Assembly: GCA_026386955.1 (NCBI GenBank)
Contig: JAPLMQ010000291.1
Location: 1 to 32,563 of the forward strand
Length of the DNA stretch: 32,563 nucleotides
Direction: 5' to 3'
Source: Planctomycetota bacterium
GTDB taxonomy: Bacteria; Planctomycetota; Phycisphaerae; Phycisphaerales; Phycisphaeraceae
Below the pieces are notes generated by a model. It saw nothing but the letters and a program-made list of their open reading frames with translations. It made no database searches and was not told the DNA's origin. Shown here piece after piece: positions 14,751 through 21,441 of this stretch. Within the stretch, counting starts at the first letter, position 1, and each line of letters begins with the position of its first letter. A program made the translations under genes and the position numbers.

Positions 14751-16757
14751 GTGTCCCCCGCCGGATGGTCCGGCCACCCTCGACCTGCGGGACATGGAGT
14801 CGGAGAAGCTCGGTCGTTCCGGGGCGAGCCACCGCGGAGGCAGGCAACGTTGCGGTTCAGGATTGAACGATCGCGGCAGTCTCCCGCCACGCCCGCCAAC
14901 CCCGGCGAGCCCGGCGAAGCCACGTCGCCCGCGACTCCGCCCTCCGCGCCCACCCCCGCGCCCCCGTCCCTCCCCCCCGACCCCGCCGCCGCCCGCACCC
15001 TTTCCCGTCCGCCCCGCCCGCGCGAGGGGCTCAACCTCTGGCTCTGCCTGCTGGGTTGCCTCCTCGCCGCCGCCTTGGTCCTCTTCATCAACCTCGACCA
15101 TCCCGAGGTCGTCGACCACGAAGAGGCGATGACCCTCGCCACCAGCGTGCAGACCCATTTGCGCTTCAACCTTCCCGCCCCCGGGCCGATCTTCACCACC
15201 GAGTCGCTCACGCCCTTCCTAGGCGACGTCGCCCAATGGCGGATGCCCCCCGCCACCGTCTGGATCCAGACCCTCAGCTTCCGCCTGCTCGACCCCGCCG
15301 AAACTCCGATGGCCAGCTACGTCGCCGTCGCCCGGCTCGGCTCGGGCACCATGGGCCTCCTCACCGTCGCCGCCGTATTCTGGATCGGCCTCTCCCTGGG
15401 CGGCCTGCGCGCCGCCTCCTTCGCCGCCCTCACCCTCATCACCTGTCCCGCCTTCGTCATCCAAGCCCGCCTCGCCAGCCCACCCGCCTACTACGCCGCG
15501 TGGCACATGCTCAGCCTCGCCGCCGGCCTCTGGGCACTCCGCCCCCTGCGCACCCGCCCCTCCATCGCCCGCCAAGCCATCGGCTGGTCCGTCTGCGGAC
15601 TCTGCATGGGCGTCGCCATCCTCACCGCCGGCCCCGGCGCGCTCCCCAGCATCGGACTTCCCATCGTCCTCTTCGTCTGCCTCTGCCCCAACCGCGTCAG
15701 CCACCTCCTGGGCCTCCTAGCCGCCGTCCTCTTCGCCGGCCTCACCGTCCTCCCTTGGGCGACCTACGCCCACCTCCAAGACCCCCAAGCATGGCCGGTC
15801 GACTGGCGGCTCTGGTTCCCCTCCGAATGGCTCGACCTCAAGCCCTTCATGACCTGCGTCTACCACCGCGCCCTCATGCTCCTCCTGGGCCTCGCCCCCT
15901 GGACGCTCTGGCTCGTCGGCGCCCTCGCCCAGCCCTTCAGCACCTCCTCCGCCGGCGGCCGGCTCCGCCTCTTCCTCGCCTGGGGCTGGTTCCTCCTCGC
16001 CACCGCGATCCTCCTGGGCTCCGCCTCGCAGGGCTGGCACGCCTGCCTCGCCGTCGCCATCGCCGTCGGGGCCGTCTTCATCGGGCAGGTCTTCGACCAA
16101 TACGCCGACCTCGCCGGGCAAGGCCGCTTCGCCCGTCTCTGGCGCTATCTCCGCTGGCCGCAGATCTTCCTCTGCCTCGTGGCGACCGTCGTCGCCGGCC
16201 TGCTCCTGGTCGCCCAGCCGATGCTCATCGAGCAGGGCTTCCTCGCCGCCCCGGTCGTCAGCCCCGCGGGATGGCTCCTCGCCGCCATCGGCGGGGTCGT
16301 GCTGCTGGGCCTGCTGGTCATGAGCGCGAAATGGAGTTGGCAGGAATTCCCCGCCAAAGCGATGTTCGCCTGGGCCGGCTGGAGCTTCGCCCTCCTGCTC
16401 CTGATGCTCGCCCCCCTGGCCCGCGGCCCGCTCGCCCGCTCCAGCGCCAAGCAGGACGCCGCCGCCCTGGCCACGATCGTCCGCGACAAGCCCGTCTTCT
16501 GGCTGGCGATCCAGCCCCAGCAGCCCTCGCGAGAGCGCCTCTCCTACGACAAGCTCGACCCCGCGATCCTCTTCTACCTCGGCCGCCCGCTCATCCCCCT
16601 CGAGCCCGCCGCCCTCCGCCAGGCGGGAGACGAGCGGGCCGACTTCTACCTCCTCGCCCACGCCGGCTTCATCCCCAAGCCCGACCGCATGACCCGCGTC
16701 CCGGGCTTCCAGCACGAAGACCTCGCCCTCTGGCATTTCGCCGGCGGGGAGCCGTGA
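14751..16757 (+). CDS. GT39/ArnT-like integral membrane glycosyltransferase
   Basis: A long disordered, Pro/Ala-rich leader is followed by ~10-12 hydrophobic helices beginning at LNLWLCLLGCLLAAALVLFI. The first periplasmic loop has the acidic pair typical of GT-C enzymes (NLDHPEVVDHEEAM), then AVARLGSGTMGLLTV, as in protein-mannosyl/ArnT transferases. The C-terminal soluble part includes DKPVFWLAIQPQQ. It should transfer a sugar from a polyprenyl-phosphate carrier to an envelope acceptor. The GT2 and LAB_N genes downstream fit as maker and partner of that donor. The start is uncertain: GTG 14751 follows a TACACT box by 5 nt, while TTG 14850 has GGAGG at proper spacing and would give 635 residues. 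Confidence 0.8.
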   Translation: MSPAGWSGHPRPAGHGVGEARSFRGEPPRRQATLRFRIERSRQSPATPANPGEPGEATSPATPPSAPTPAPPSLPPDPAAARTLSRPPRPREGLNLWLCLLGCLLAAALVLFINLDHPEVVDHEEAMTLATSVQTHLRFNLPAPGPIFTTESLTPFLGDVAQWRMPPATVWIQTLSFRLLDPAETPMASYVAVARLGSGTMGLLTVAAVFWIGLSLGGLRAASFAALTLITCPAFVIQARLASPPAYYAAWHMLSLAAGLWALRPLRTRPSIARQAIGWSVCGLCMGVAILTAGPGALPSIGLPIVLFVCLCPNRVSHLLGLLAAVLFAGLTVLPWATYAHLQDPQAWPVDWRLWFPSEWLDLKPFMTCVYHRALMLLLGLAPWTLWLVGALAQPFSTSSAGGRLRLFLAWGWFLLATAILLGSASQGWHACLAVAIAVGAVFIGQVFDQYADLAGQGRFARLWRYLRWPQIFLCLVATVVAGLLLVAQPMLIEQGFLAAPVVSPAGWLLAAIGGVVLLGLLVMSAKWSWQEFPAKAMFAWAGWSFALLLLMLAPLARGPLARSSAKQDAAALATIVRDKPVFWLAIQPQQPSRERLSYDKLDPAILFYLGRPLIPLEPAALRQAGDERADFYLLAHAGFIPKPDRMTRVPGFQHEDLALWHFAGGEP

Positions 16758-16789
16758 GAAACGGGCCGCGCCGGGAATCTGAGTCTGAT

Positions 16790-17009
16790 CAGAGCCGGAC
16801 ACTGTGTGTCCGAGGATCAGGCGCAAGGCGGTACTCCGCCGCGCGCGACGTGCCGCACTCGCATGTGCGCCACGATCCACTGCCACGCAGCATCAACAGC
16901 ATTCTGTCGTGGGCGTCCTCCGCTTCCCATGGCCTGGATGACTCCCGGCGATTCGTGCGAGCGGAGTGCCGCATTCGCCCGAACTTCGGACACACAGTGT
17001 CCGGCTCTG
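16790..17009. repeat. REPIN-like inverted doublet bounded by 24-bp perfect inverted repeats
   Basis: 16790-16813 and 16986-17009 are exact 24-bp inverted copies; each is itself a small hairpin (CGGACA ... TGTCCG). The similarity continues inward in degenerate form: AAGGCGGTACTCCGCC near 16825-16840 matches the inverse strand of 16957-16975. The unit is therefore about 54 nt, present twice head to head, about 110 bp apart. It fills the 323-bp gap between the GT39-like and GT2 genes. No coding frame lies inside. Confidence 0.85.
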
Positions 17010-17080
17010 TTCAACAGGCCTCTTCCCTCCCCTCCCCCGTTTTCCGCTAGGATGGCCGGTCCAAAACCCCAGGGTTTTCC

Positions 17081-17848
17081 ATGACCAGCCCAGACCACAA
17101 CGCCCCCGAAAACGCGCCCGAGCTCTCCATCGTCGTCCCCGCCTTCAACGAGGAGGAGAACGTCGCCCCCTTGGTCGAGGAGATCAAGGCCAAGGTGGTC
17201 GACGCCGGGATCGTCGTCGAGCTGGTCGTGGTCGACGACGGCTCGAAGGACAGCACCTACGCCCGCCTCACGGAGCTCGCCAAGAAGCACGCCTTCCTGC
17301 GCGTCCTCCGCCGGGAGAGGTCGATGGGCCAGTCGGCCGCGATGTTCGCCGGCATCCAGTTCGCCCACGGCCGATACGTCGCCACGCTCGACGCCGACCT
17401 GCAGAACGACCCCTCCGACCTCCCCCCGATGCTCGCGATCCTCCGCCAGGGCAACGCCGACATGGTCCAGGGCCTCCGCGCCAAGCGGCAGGACACGATC
17501 GTCCGCAAGGCCAGCAGTTGGGTCGGGCGCACGACCCGCAAGCTCATCCTCGGCGACGACATCCGCGACACCGGCTGCACCACCCGCGTCCTGCGCAGCG
17601 AGATCGCCAAGCAGTTCCCGCTCCAGTTCAAGGGCATGCACCGCTTCATGCCGGTCTACGCCCGCATGGTCGGGGCCCGCATCGTCGAGCAGCCCGTCAA
17701 CCACCGCCCCCGCGTCGCGGGCGTGGCGAAATACGGCGTGTGGAACCGCGGACTCAGCGGCCTGATCGATTGCTTCGCGATGCGCTGGATGCTCAAGCGC
17801 TATCGCAACCCGGTGGCCGTGCCGTTGGTGGTGGAACAGAAGGCATGA
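17081..17848 (+). CDS. Family 2 glycosyltransferase, polyprenyl-phosphate sugar synthase type (DPM1/ArnC-like)
   Basis: This 255-residue GT-A enzyme of the dolichyl/undecaprenyl-phosphate hexose synthase group has the strand LSIVVPAFNEEENV, VVDDGSKDST (~50-59), ATLDADLQNDP (DxD site ~103-109), AKRQDTIVRKASSW, DDIRDTGCTTRVLR, FKGMHRFMPVYA and the C-terminal VNHRPRVAGVAKYGVWNR. It has no C-terminal membrane pair, so it is a soluble or peripheral enzyme. It should load a sugar from a nucleotide donor onto a polyprenyl phosphate for a GT-C enzyme such as the upstream GT39-like protein. The start ATG 17081 follows CAGGG; TAGGAT about 30 nt upstream may be a -10 box. It is flanked by repeat elements. 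Confidence 0.92.
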   Translation: MTSPDHNAPENAPELSIVVPAFNEEENVAPLVEEIKAKVVDAGIVVELVVVDDGSKDSTYARLTELAKKHAFLRVLRRERSMGQSAAMFAGIQFAHGRYVATLDADLQNDPSDLPPMLAILRQGNADMVQGLRAKRQDTIVRKASSWVGRTTRKLILGDDIRDTGCTTRVLRSEIAKQFPLQFKGMHRFMPVYARMVGARIVEQPVNHRPRVAGVAKYGVWNRGLSGLIDCFAMRWMLKRYRNPVAVPLVVEQKA

Positions 17849-17880
17849 GCACGCCCCGGGAAATCACGGCCTCCCTCTGG

Positions 17881-18259
17881 GTTACCCGGACGCGCAAGCG
17901 ACGGAGGTCCTCTTCGTCTGGTGCCACATGTCATCGTACTCGTGACATGTGCGGATCAACGGGGGACTTCGGATGCACCATCGACCACGCCGCGACTCGA
18001 CTGCCCCTCTCCCTCCGGGAGAGGGTGGCACGGATGTACTCATCCGTGACGGGTGAGGGCGTGAGTCAACGAATACGCCTGAATAATCCGCTTGCGGCTG
18101 CCGCGCTGACCGAGAGCAACCGGTCGACCACGCCCTCACCCGGCGGGAGTACCCGCCACCCTCTCCCGGAGGGAGAGGGGCAGAACGGCGTCGCACCATC
18201 GAAGGATTTCAGCAAAGCGAAGACACATGTCACGAGTACGATGACATGTGGCACCAGAC
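17881..18259. repeat. Inverted-repeat element, copy 1 (36-bp perfect inverted arms; left unit 71 nt)
   Basis: 17916-17951 and 18224-18259 are exact 36-nt inverted copies. Each folds as CACATGTCA ... TGACATGTG around a CG-TACT-CG loop. The left end also carries the outer 24-nt motif (17881-17904, GTTACCCGGACGCGCAAG...). The whole 71-nt left unit matches the inverse strand of 19178-19248 with 3 mismatches. The right outer motif is missing; the LAB_N start lies 12 nt after the right arm. Confidence 0.9.
18001..18183. repeat. Internal inverted hairpin pair with covarying stems
   Basis: 18001-18029 and 18155-18183 are exact 29-nt inverted copies (CTGCCCCTCTCCCTCCGGG...). 18051-18063 and 18129-18141 are exact 13-nt inverted copies (GGGTGAGGGCGTG). 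Between them the two units differ but keep a hairpin: CACGGATG-TACT-CATCCGTG on the left, and GGCGGG-TACT-CCCGCC read on the minus strand on the right. Confidence 0.9.
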
Positions 18260-18270
18260 TCGCGAGCCCG

Positions 18271-18933
18271 ATGACGACTTGGTCGACGTTCGTTCATTGC
18301 GCCTTGCTCGCCGCGCTACTCCTCCTCTCCCTCGCCCCCACCGCCCGCGCCGACGACTCCGCCGCCACCCAACCCGCTGCATCCGCCGCGACGTCCGCCT
18401 CCGTCGAAACCGTCATGCCCCTCAAGGGCGTCGGCCACCGCGTGCGCATCGAGCCGGGCCCCGACGGCCACCGCGTCACCGTCAGCGACGCCTCGGGCGA
18501 CCACGCCCTCTCCTCCGAGCAATTCATCGGGCAGGTCTACCGCGAGCAGCAGGACTTCGCCCACCGCCACTGGCTGCTGCGCTTCCTCAACATCAGCACC
18601 TGGGGCTCGCTGACCTGGATTGGCGTGGGCATCCTCGGGCAGGCGATGTTCACCTTCCGCATGATCCTCCAATGGCTCGCCAGCGAGAAGGAGAAGCGCT
18701 CGGTCATCCCCGTGGGATTCTGGTGGGGCAGCCTCCTCGGCGGGGCGATGCTGCTCATCTACTTCATCTGGCGCAAGGACGTCGTGGGCGTGCTGGGCCA
18801 ATCCACCGGCGTGCTGATCTACGCCCGCAATCTCTTCCTGATCTACAGCCGCCCGACGCCCGCCCCCGGACAGCCGCACCGGGCGGACTCGGCGCCGGAG
18901 ACGACGACGTCACCGACCCGCGCGGGGACGTGA
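18271..18933 (+). CDS. Lipid-A-disaccharide synthase N-terminal-domain (LAB_N) membrane protein
   Basis: This is a 220-residue protein. The start is set at ATG 18271, which gives a clean signal sequence (VHCALLAALLLLSLAPTARA, cut before DD). A ~70-residue periplasmic stretch follows, then three or four helices of the LAB_N family with its hallmarks: GILGQAMFTFRMILQW, ASEKEKRSVIPVGFWW, SLLGGAMLLIYFIWRKD, GQSTGVLIYARNLFLIY. This small-multidrug-resistance-like domain commonly sits beside polyprenyl-phosphate GT2 genes and may handle lipid-linked sugars; the biochemical role is unproven. An in-frame ATG at 18241 lies inside the repeat arm and would add ten residues (MTCGTRLASP). It probably works with the GT2 and GT39-like neighbours. 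Confidence 0.85.
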   Translation: MTTWSTFVHCALLAALLLLSLAPTARADDSAATQPAASAATSASVETVMPLKGVGHRVRIEPGPDGHRVTVSDASGDHALSSEQFIGQVYREQQDFAHRHWLLRFLNISTWGSLTWIGVGILGQAMFTFRMILQWLASEKEKRSVIPVGFWWGSLLGGAMLLIYFIWRKDVVGVLGQSTGVLIYARNLFLIYSRPTPAPGQPHRADSAPETTTSPTRAGT

Positions 18934-19263
18934 GAAGACGCTGCGTCACGAACCTCGCGGCAACCGTCGCGTTAGCCGGACGCGCAAGCGACGGCTTTGG
19001 ACGCACAGAAACCAAGGCGTCGTCGATCCCGCGATTCTGGTGCCACATGTCATCGTACTCGTGACATGTGTCTGGAGAGGAAGTGAACCGCACGCCCACC
19101 CGAGGCGCTGGAATCCCTTGATTCATGCATTTTCCGCAACGTGATCGCCGGGACACCCAGAGCCCGCCGTTGACCCGCACATGTCACGAGTACGATGACA
19201 TGTGGCACCAGACAAAGAGAACCTCCGTCGCTTGCGCGTCCGGCTAACAAGACCCCGCCCCCC
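18934..19263. other. 330-bp gap between LAB_N and thiE, filled by a repeat element
   Basis: The repeat element at 18971-19248 occupies almost the whole gap, leaving 37 bp after the LAB_N stop and 15 bp before the thiE ATG. Neither flank contains a Shine-Dalgarno sequence or a clear terminator. Confidence 0.8.
18971..19248. repeat. Inverted-repeat element, copy 2 (24-bp outer and 35-bp inner inverted arms)
   Basis: Outer ends 18971-18994 and 19225-19248 are exact 24-nt inverted repeats (GTTAGCCGGACGCGCAAGCG...). Inner arms 19036-19070 and 19178-19212 are exact 35-nt inverted repeats carrying the CACATGTCA/TGACATGTG palindrome. The outer-inner spacer is 41 nt on the left but 12 nt on the right. 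No coding frame lies inside. The element resembles a non-autonomous MITE or REPIN; I saw no target-site duplication. Confidence 0.92.
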
Positions 19264-20307
19264 ATGCCCAACATCCTGCGCATCATCGACGTCAACGCCA
19301 ACCGCGCCCGCGAAGCCCTGCGCGTCATGGAGGAGGCCGCCCGCTTCCTGCTCGACGACGCCGACCTGACCGCCGCCATCAAGAACCTCCGGCACGACCT
19401 CGCCCACGCCCTCGCTTCCGTCGCCGCGCTCGAGGCCAACCGCGACACGCCCGGCGACGTCGGCACCACGATCAAGACCGCCACGGAACTCCGCCGCGAA
19501 TCGGCGGGCGAGGTCGTCCTCGCCGCGGGCAAGCGGCTGAGCGAAGCCCTCCGCGCCATCGAGGAATACGCCAAGACGCTCCCCGCCCCCGCGAACGGCC
19601 TCGCCGCGCAGGCCGAGGGACTCCGCTACCGCGGCTACGACCTCGAGCAGCGCCTCGCCCGCGCGATGGGATCGGGCGCGGCCAGGCAATGGCGGCTATG
19701 CGTCCTGCTCTCGGCCGAGCTCTGCCCGCGCGGCGACTGGCTCGCCGTCGCCCGCGCCTGCCTCGACGCCGGGGCCGACTGCCTCCAGCTCCGCGAGAAA
19801 TCCCTCGACGCCGGGGAGCTCCTCCTCCGCACGCGAAACCTCGTCGCCCTCGCCCGCCCGCGCGGTGTGAGCGTCATCGTCAACGACCGGCCCGACGTCG
19901 CCCTCCTCGCCGGGGCCGACGGCGTCCACCTCGGGCAGACCGACCTGCCCTGCGCGGAGGTCCGCAAGCTGGTCGGGCGGCAACTGCTCGTCGGCGTGAG
20001 CACCTCGCGGATCGAGGAGGCGAAGCAGGCCCTCGCCGACGGAGCCGACTATTGCGGCGTCGGGCCGATGTTCGCGACCACGACCAAACGGAAGGACCAC
20101 ATCGTCGGTCCCGACTATCTCAGGGAATACACGCGATGGGGCCGGCTGCCTCATTTGGCGATCGGGGGTATCATCCCGGAGCGGATCGCCGAGCTTGTGC
20201 AGGCTGGCCTCCGCGGCGTGGCCGTCAGTTCCGCGGCCTGCGCCGCCCCCGACCCCCATGTCGCCGTGCGCCGCCTGCTCGACGCCCTCCCGCCTCATTC
20301 CGCCTGA
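19264..20307 (+). CDS. thiE: Thiamine-phosphate synthase with N-terminal ThiD2 domain
   Basis: This 347-residue bifunctional protein joins the hydroxymethylpyrimidine and thiazole moieties into thiamine phosphate. Residues ~1-135 are the ThiD2-type domain (ILRIIDVNANRAREALRVME, LRHDLAHAL, SEALRAIEEYAK, LRYRGYDLEQRL), assigned as an HMP-phosphate kinase. Residues ~140-347 are the ThiE TIM barrel: DCLQLREKS, SVIVNDRPDVALLAGADGVHLGQTD, GVSTSRIEEAKQA, YCGVGPMFATTTK, AIGGI and GVAVSSA. The ATG 19264 gives the canonical N-terminus. An in-frame ATG at 19195 inside the repeat arm would add 23 low-complexity residues. There is no Shine-Dalgarno. A downstream amidohydrolase follows after 24 bp. Confidence 0.95.
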   Translation: MPNILRIIDVNANRAREALRVMEEAARFLLDDADLTAAIKNLRHDLAHALASVAALEANRDTPGDVGTTIKTATELRRESAGEVVLAAGKRLSEALRAIEEYAKTLPAPANGLAAQAEGLRYRGYDLEQRLARAMGSGAARQWRLCVLLSAELCPRGDWLAVARACLDAGADCLQLREKSLDAGELLLRTRNLVALARPRGVSVIVNDRPDVALLAGADGVHLGQTDLPCAEVRKLVGRQLLVGVSTSRIEEAKQALADGADYCGVGPMFATTTKRKDHIVGPDYLREYTRWGRLPHLAIGGIIPERIAELVQAGLRGVAVSSAACAAPDPHVAVRRLLDALPPHSA

Positions 20308-20331
20308 CCCGCCGGGGCCCGGACCTCGCCC

Positions 20332-21168
20332 ATGCCCGCGATCATCGACACCCATCAACATTTCTGGGACCTCGACCGGTTCCAGTACCGCTGGCTGTCG
20401 CCCGACATCAAGGTGCTCTTCCGCAACTACCTGCCCGTCCACCTCGAGCCGCTGCTGAAAAAGGCGGGTGTCGGGAAGACCCTCATCGTGCAGGCCCTGG
20501 GCGAGATGGTGGAGAACGACTGGTCGCTCGAGCTCGCGGCCCGCAACCCGTTCATCGCCGGCGTGGTCGGGTGGATCGACATCTACGACCCCGGCTTCGG
20601 CAAGGAGCTGGTCAGCCTCCGCACCAACCCGAACTTCAAGGGCATCCGCCTGGGCGTCAACAAGCAGATGCTCAACGACCGGCTCGTCCGCCGGGAGGTC
20701 GTGCTGGCGGTCAAGTCCCTCGCCCAGGCGGGGCTGAGCTGCGACCTCTTGGTCCACGCGGAGAACCTGGTGATCGTACGCACCCTCGCGTCGGCCTTCC
20801 CCGACGTGCCCTTCATCGTGAACCACCTGGGCAACCCGCCGCTGCGCTCGGGCCCGCTCGACGAATGGGCGGCCAAGCTGCGGTCGGTGGCGAAGTTCCC
20901 CAACGTGACCTGCAAGCTCTCGGGGCTGGTGACGCTCTGCGACCTGAAGACCTGGAGCCCCGAGCAGCTCAAGCCGGCGGTGAAGGTGGCGGTCGAGGCG
21001 TTCGGGTACGACCGGCTGATGTTCGGCTCGGATTGGCCGGTCTGCCTGATGGCGGCGCCGTACCAGGACGTCCTCGACGCCGCGGTGGAGGCGCTGGGCC
21101 CGATCAGCGAGGCGGACAAGGCGAAGGTCTTCAGCGAGAACGCGAGAAGGGTGTATCGGTTGGGGTGA
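20332..21168 (+). CDS. Amidohydrolase family (COG3618-like, fuconolactonase type)
   Basis: This is a 278-residue TIM-barrel hydrolase. It has the N-terminal metal motif DTHQHFWDL (His8, His10), the barrel strand GVVGWIDIYDP, FKGIRLGVN, a later ligand in FIVNHLGNPP, NVTCKLSGL, and the C-terminal metal Asp in LMFGSDWPVC. The set matches the amidohydrolase-2 group that opens sugar lactones such as L-fuconolactone or L-rhamnonolactone; the true substrate is not determinable here. It follows thiE by 24 bp on the same strand and is probably co-transcribed, without an obvious metabolic link. A repeat-rich convergent gap follows. Confidence 0.88.
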   Translation: MPAIIDTHQHFWDLDRFQYRWLSPDIKVLFRNYLPVHLEPLLKKAGVGKTLIVQALGEMVENDWSLELAARNPFIAGVVGWIDIYDPGFGKELVSLRTNPNFKGIRLGVNKQMLNDRLVRREVVLAVKSLAQAGLSCDLLVHAENLVIVRTLASAFPDVPFIVNHLGNPPLRSGPLDEWAAKLRSVAKFPNVTCKLSGLVTLCDLKTWSPEQLKPAVKVAVEAFGYDRLMFGSDWPVCLMAAPYQDVLDAAVEALGPISEADKAKVFSENARRVYRLG

Positions 21169-21227
21169 GGCGCGGAGGCGCCGATGGCCGACGCCTTCTT
21201 CGGATATTTCCATCCGATTGTGGATGT

Positions 21228-21423
21228 TTGATTCACGCATGAATCAACGTGAATCAAAACCGCCGACGGAGTTCGCGGAGAGAATGATCCCGCGATGGAC
21301 CAGCCGCAACGCCATCTGCATCAGGTATTTATAAATGACGCGAGAAGGGCCGTGCCCCCACCACCCCGCACCCACTCTTGATTCTGATTCAGAATCAAGA
21401 ATCAAGAATCAACCTGTGGATAA
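21228..21423. repeat. Cluster of TTGATTC/GAATCAA heptamers plus a perfect DnaA box
   Basis: The heptamer occurs seven times: 21228-21234 (inverse), 21241-21247, 21251-21257, 21378-21384 (inverse) and three contiguous direct copies at 21392-21412. TTGATTCTGA-T-TCAGAATCAA (21378-21398) is a 21-nt palindrome. TGTGGATAA (21415-21423) is the exact complement of the DnaA box TTATCCACA, and TGTGGATGT (21219-21227) is a 7/9 match. The 273-bp gap is convergent (both genes end in it) and contains a local AT-rich stretch GGTATTTATAAATG. Confidence 0.75.
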
Positions 21424-21441
21424 CCCCCGCCCGCCGACGCC

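Larger units (their letters stand above)
17849..18270. other. 422-bp gap between GT2 and LAB_N genes, filled by nested repeats
   Basis: Apart from ~30 bp after the GT2 stop and ~11 bp before the LAB_N start, this gap consists of one repeat unit at each end with a second, unrelated inverted pair inside. No Shine-Dalgarno is visible before the LAB_N ATG. Confidence 0.8.

Noticed and set aside
16758..19263. Small protein genes within the repeat-filled gaps
   Set aside because: Open frames there run across the inverted repeats, have no ribosome-binding site and no conserved-looking sequence.
21392..21412. Tandem GAATCAA copies as a CRISPR array
   Set aside because: The repeats are 7 nt, contiguous, without spacers, and no cas gene is present.
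21228..21423. The heptamer cluster as a chromosomal origin
   Set aside because: Only one perfect and one partial DnaA box are present and no dnaA, dnaN or gyrase gene is near; kept as a finding but not called an origin.
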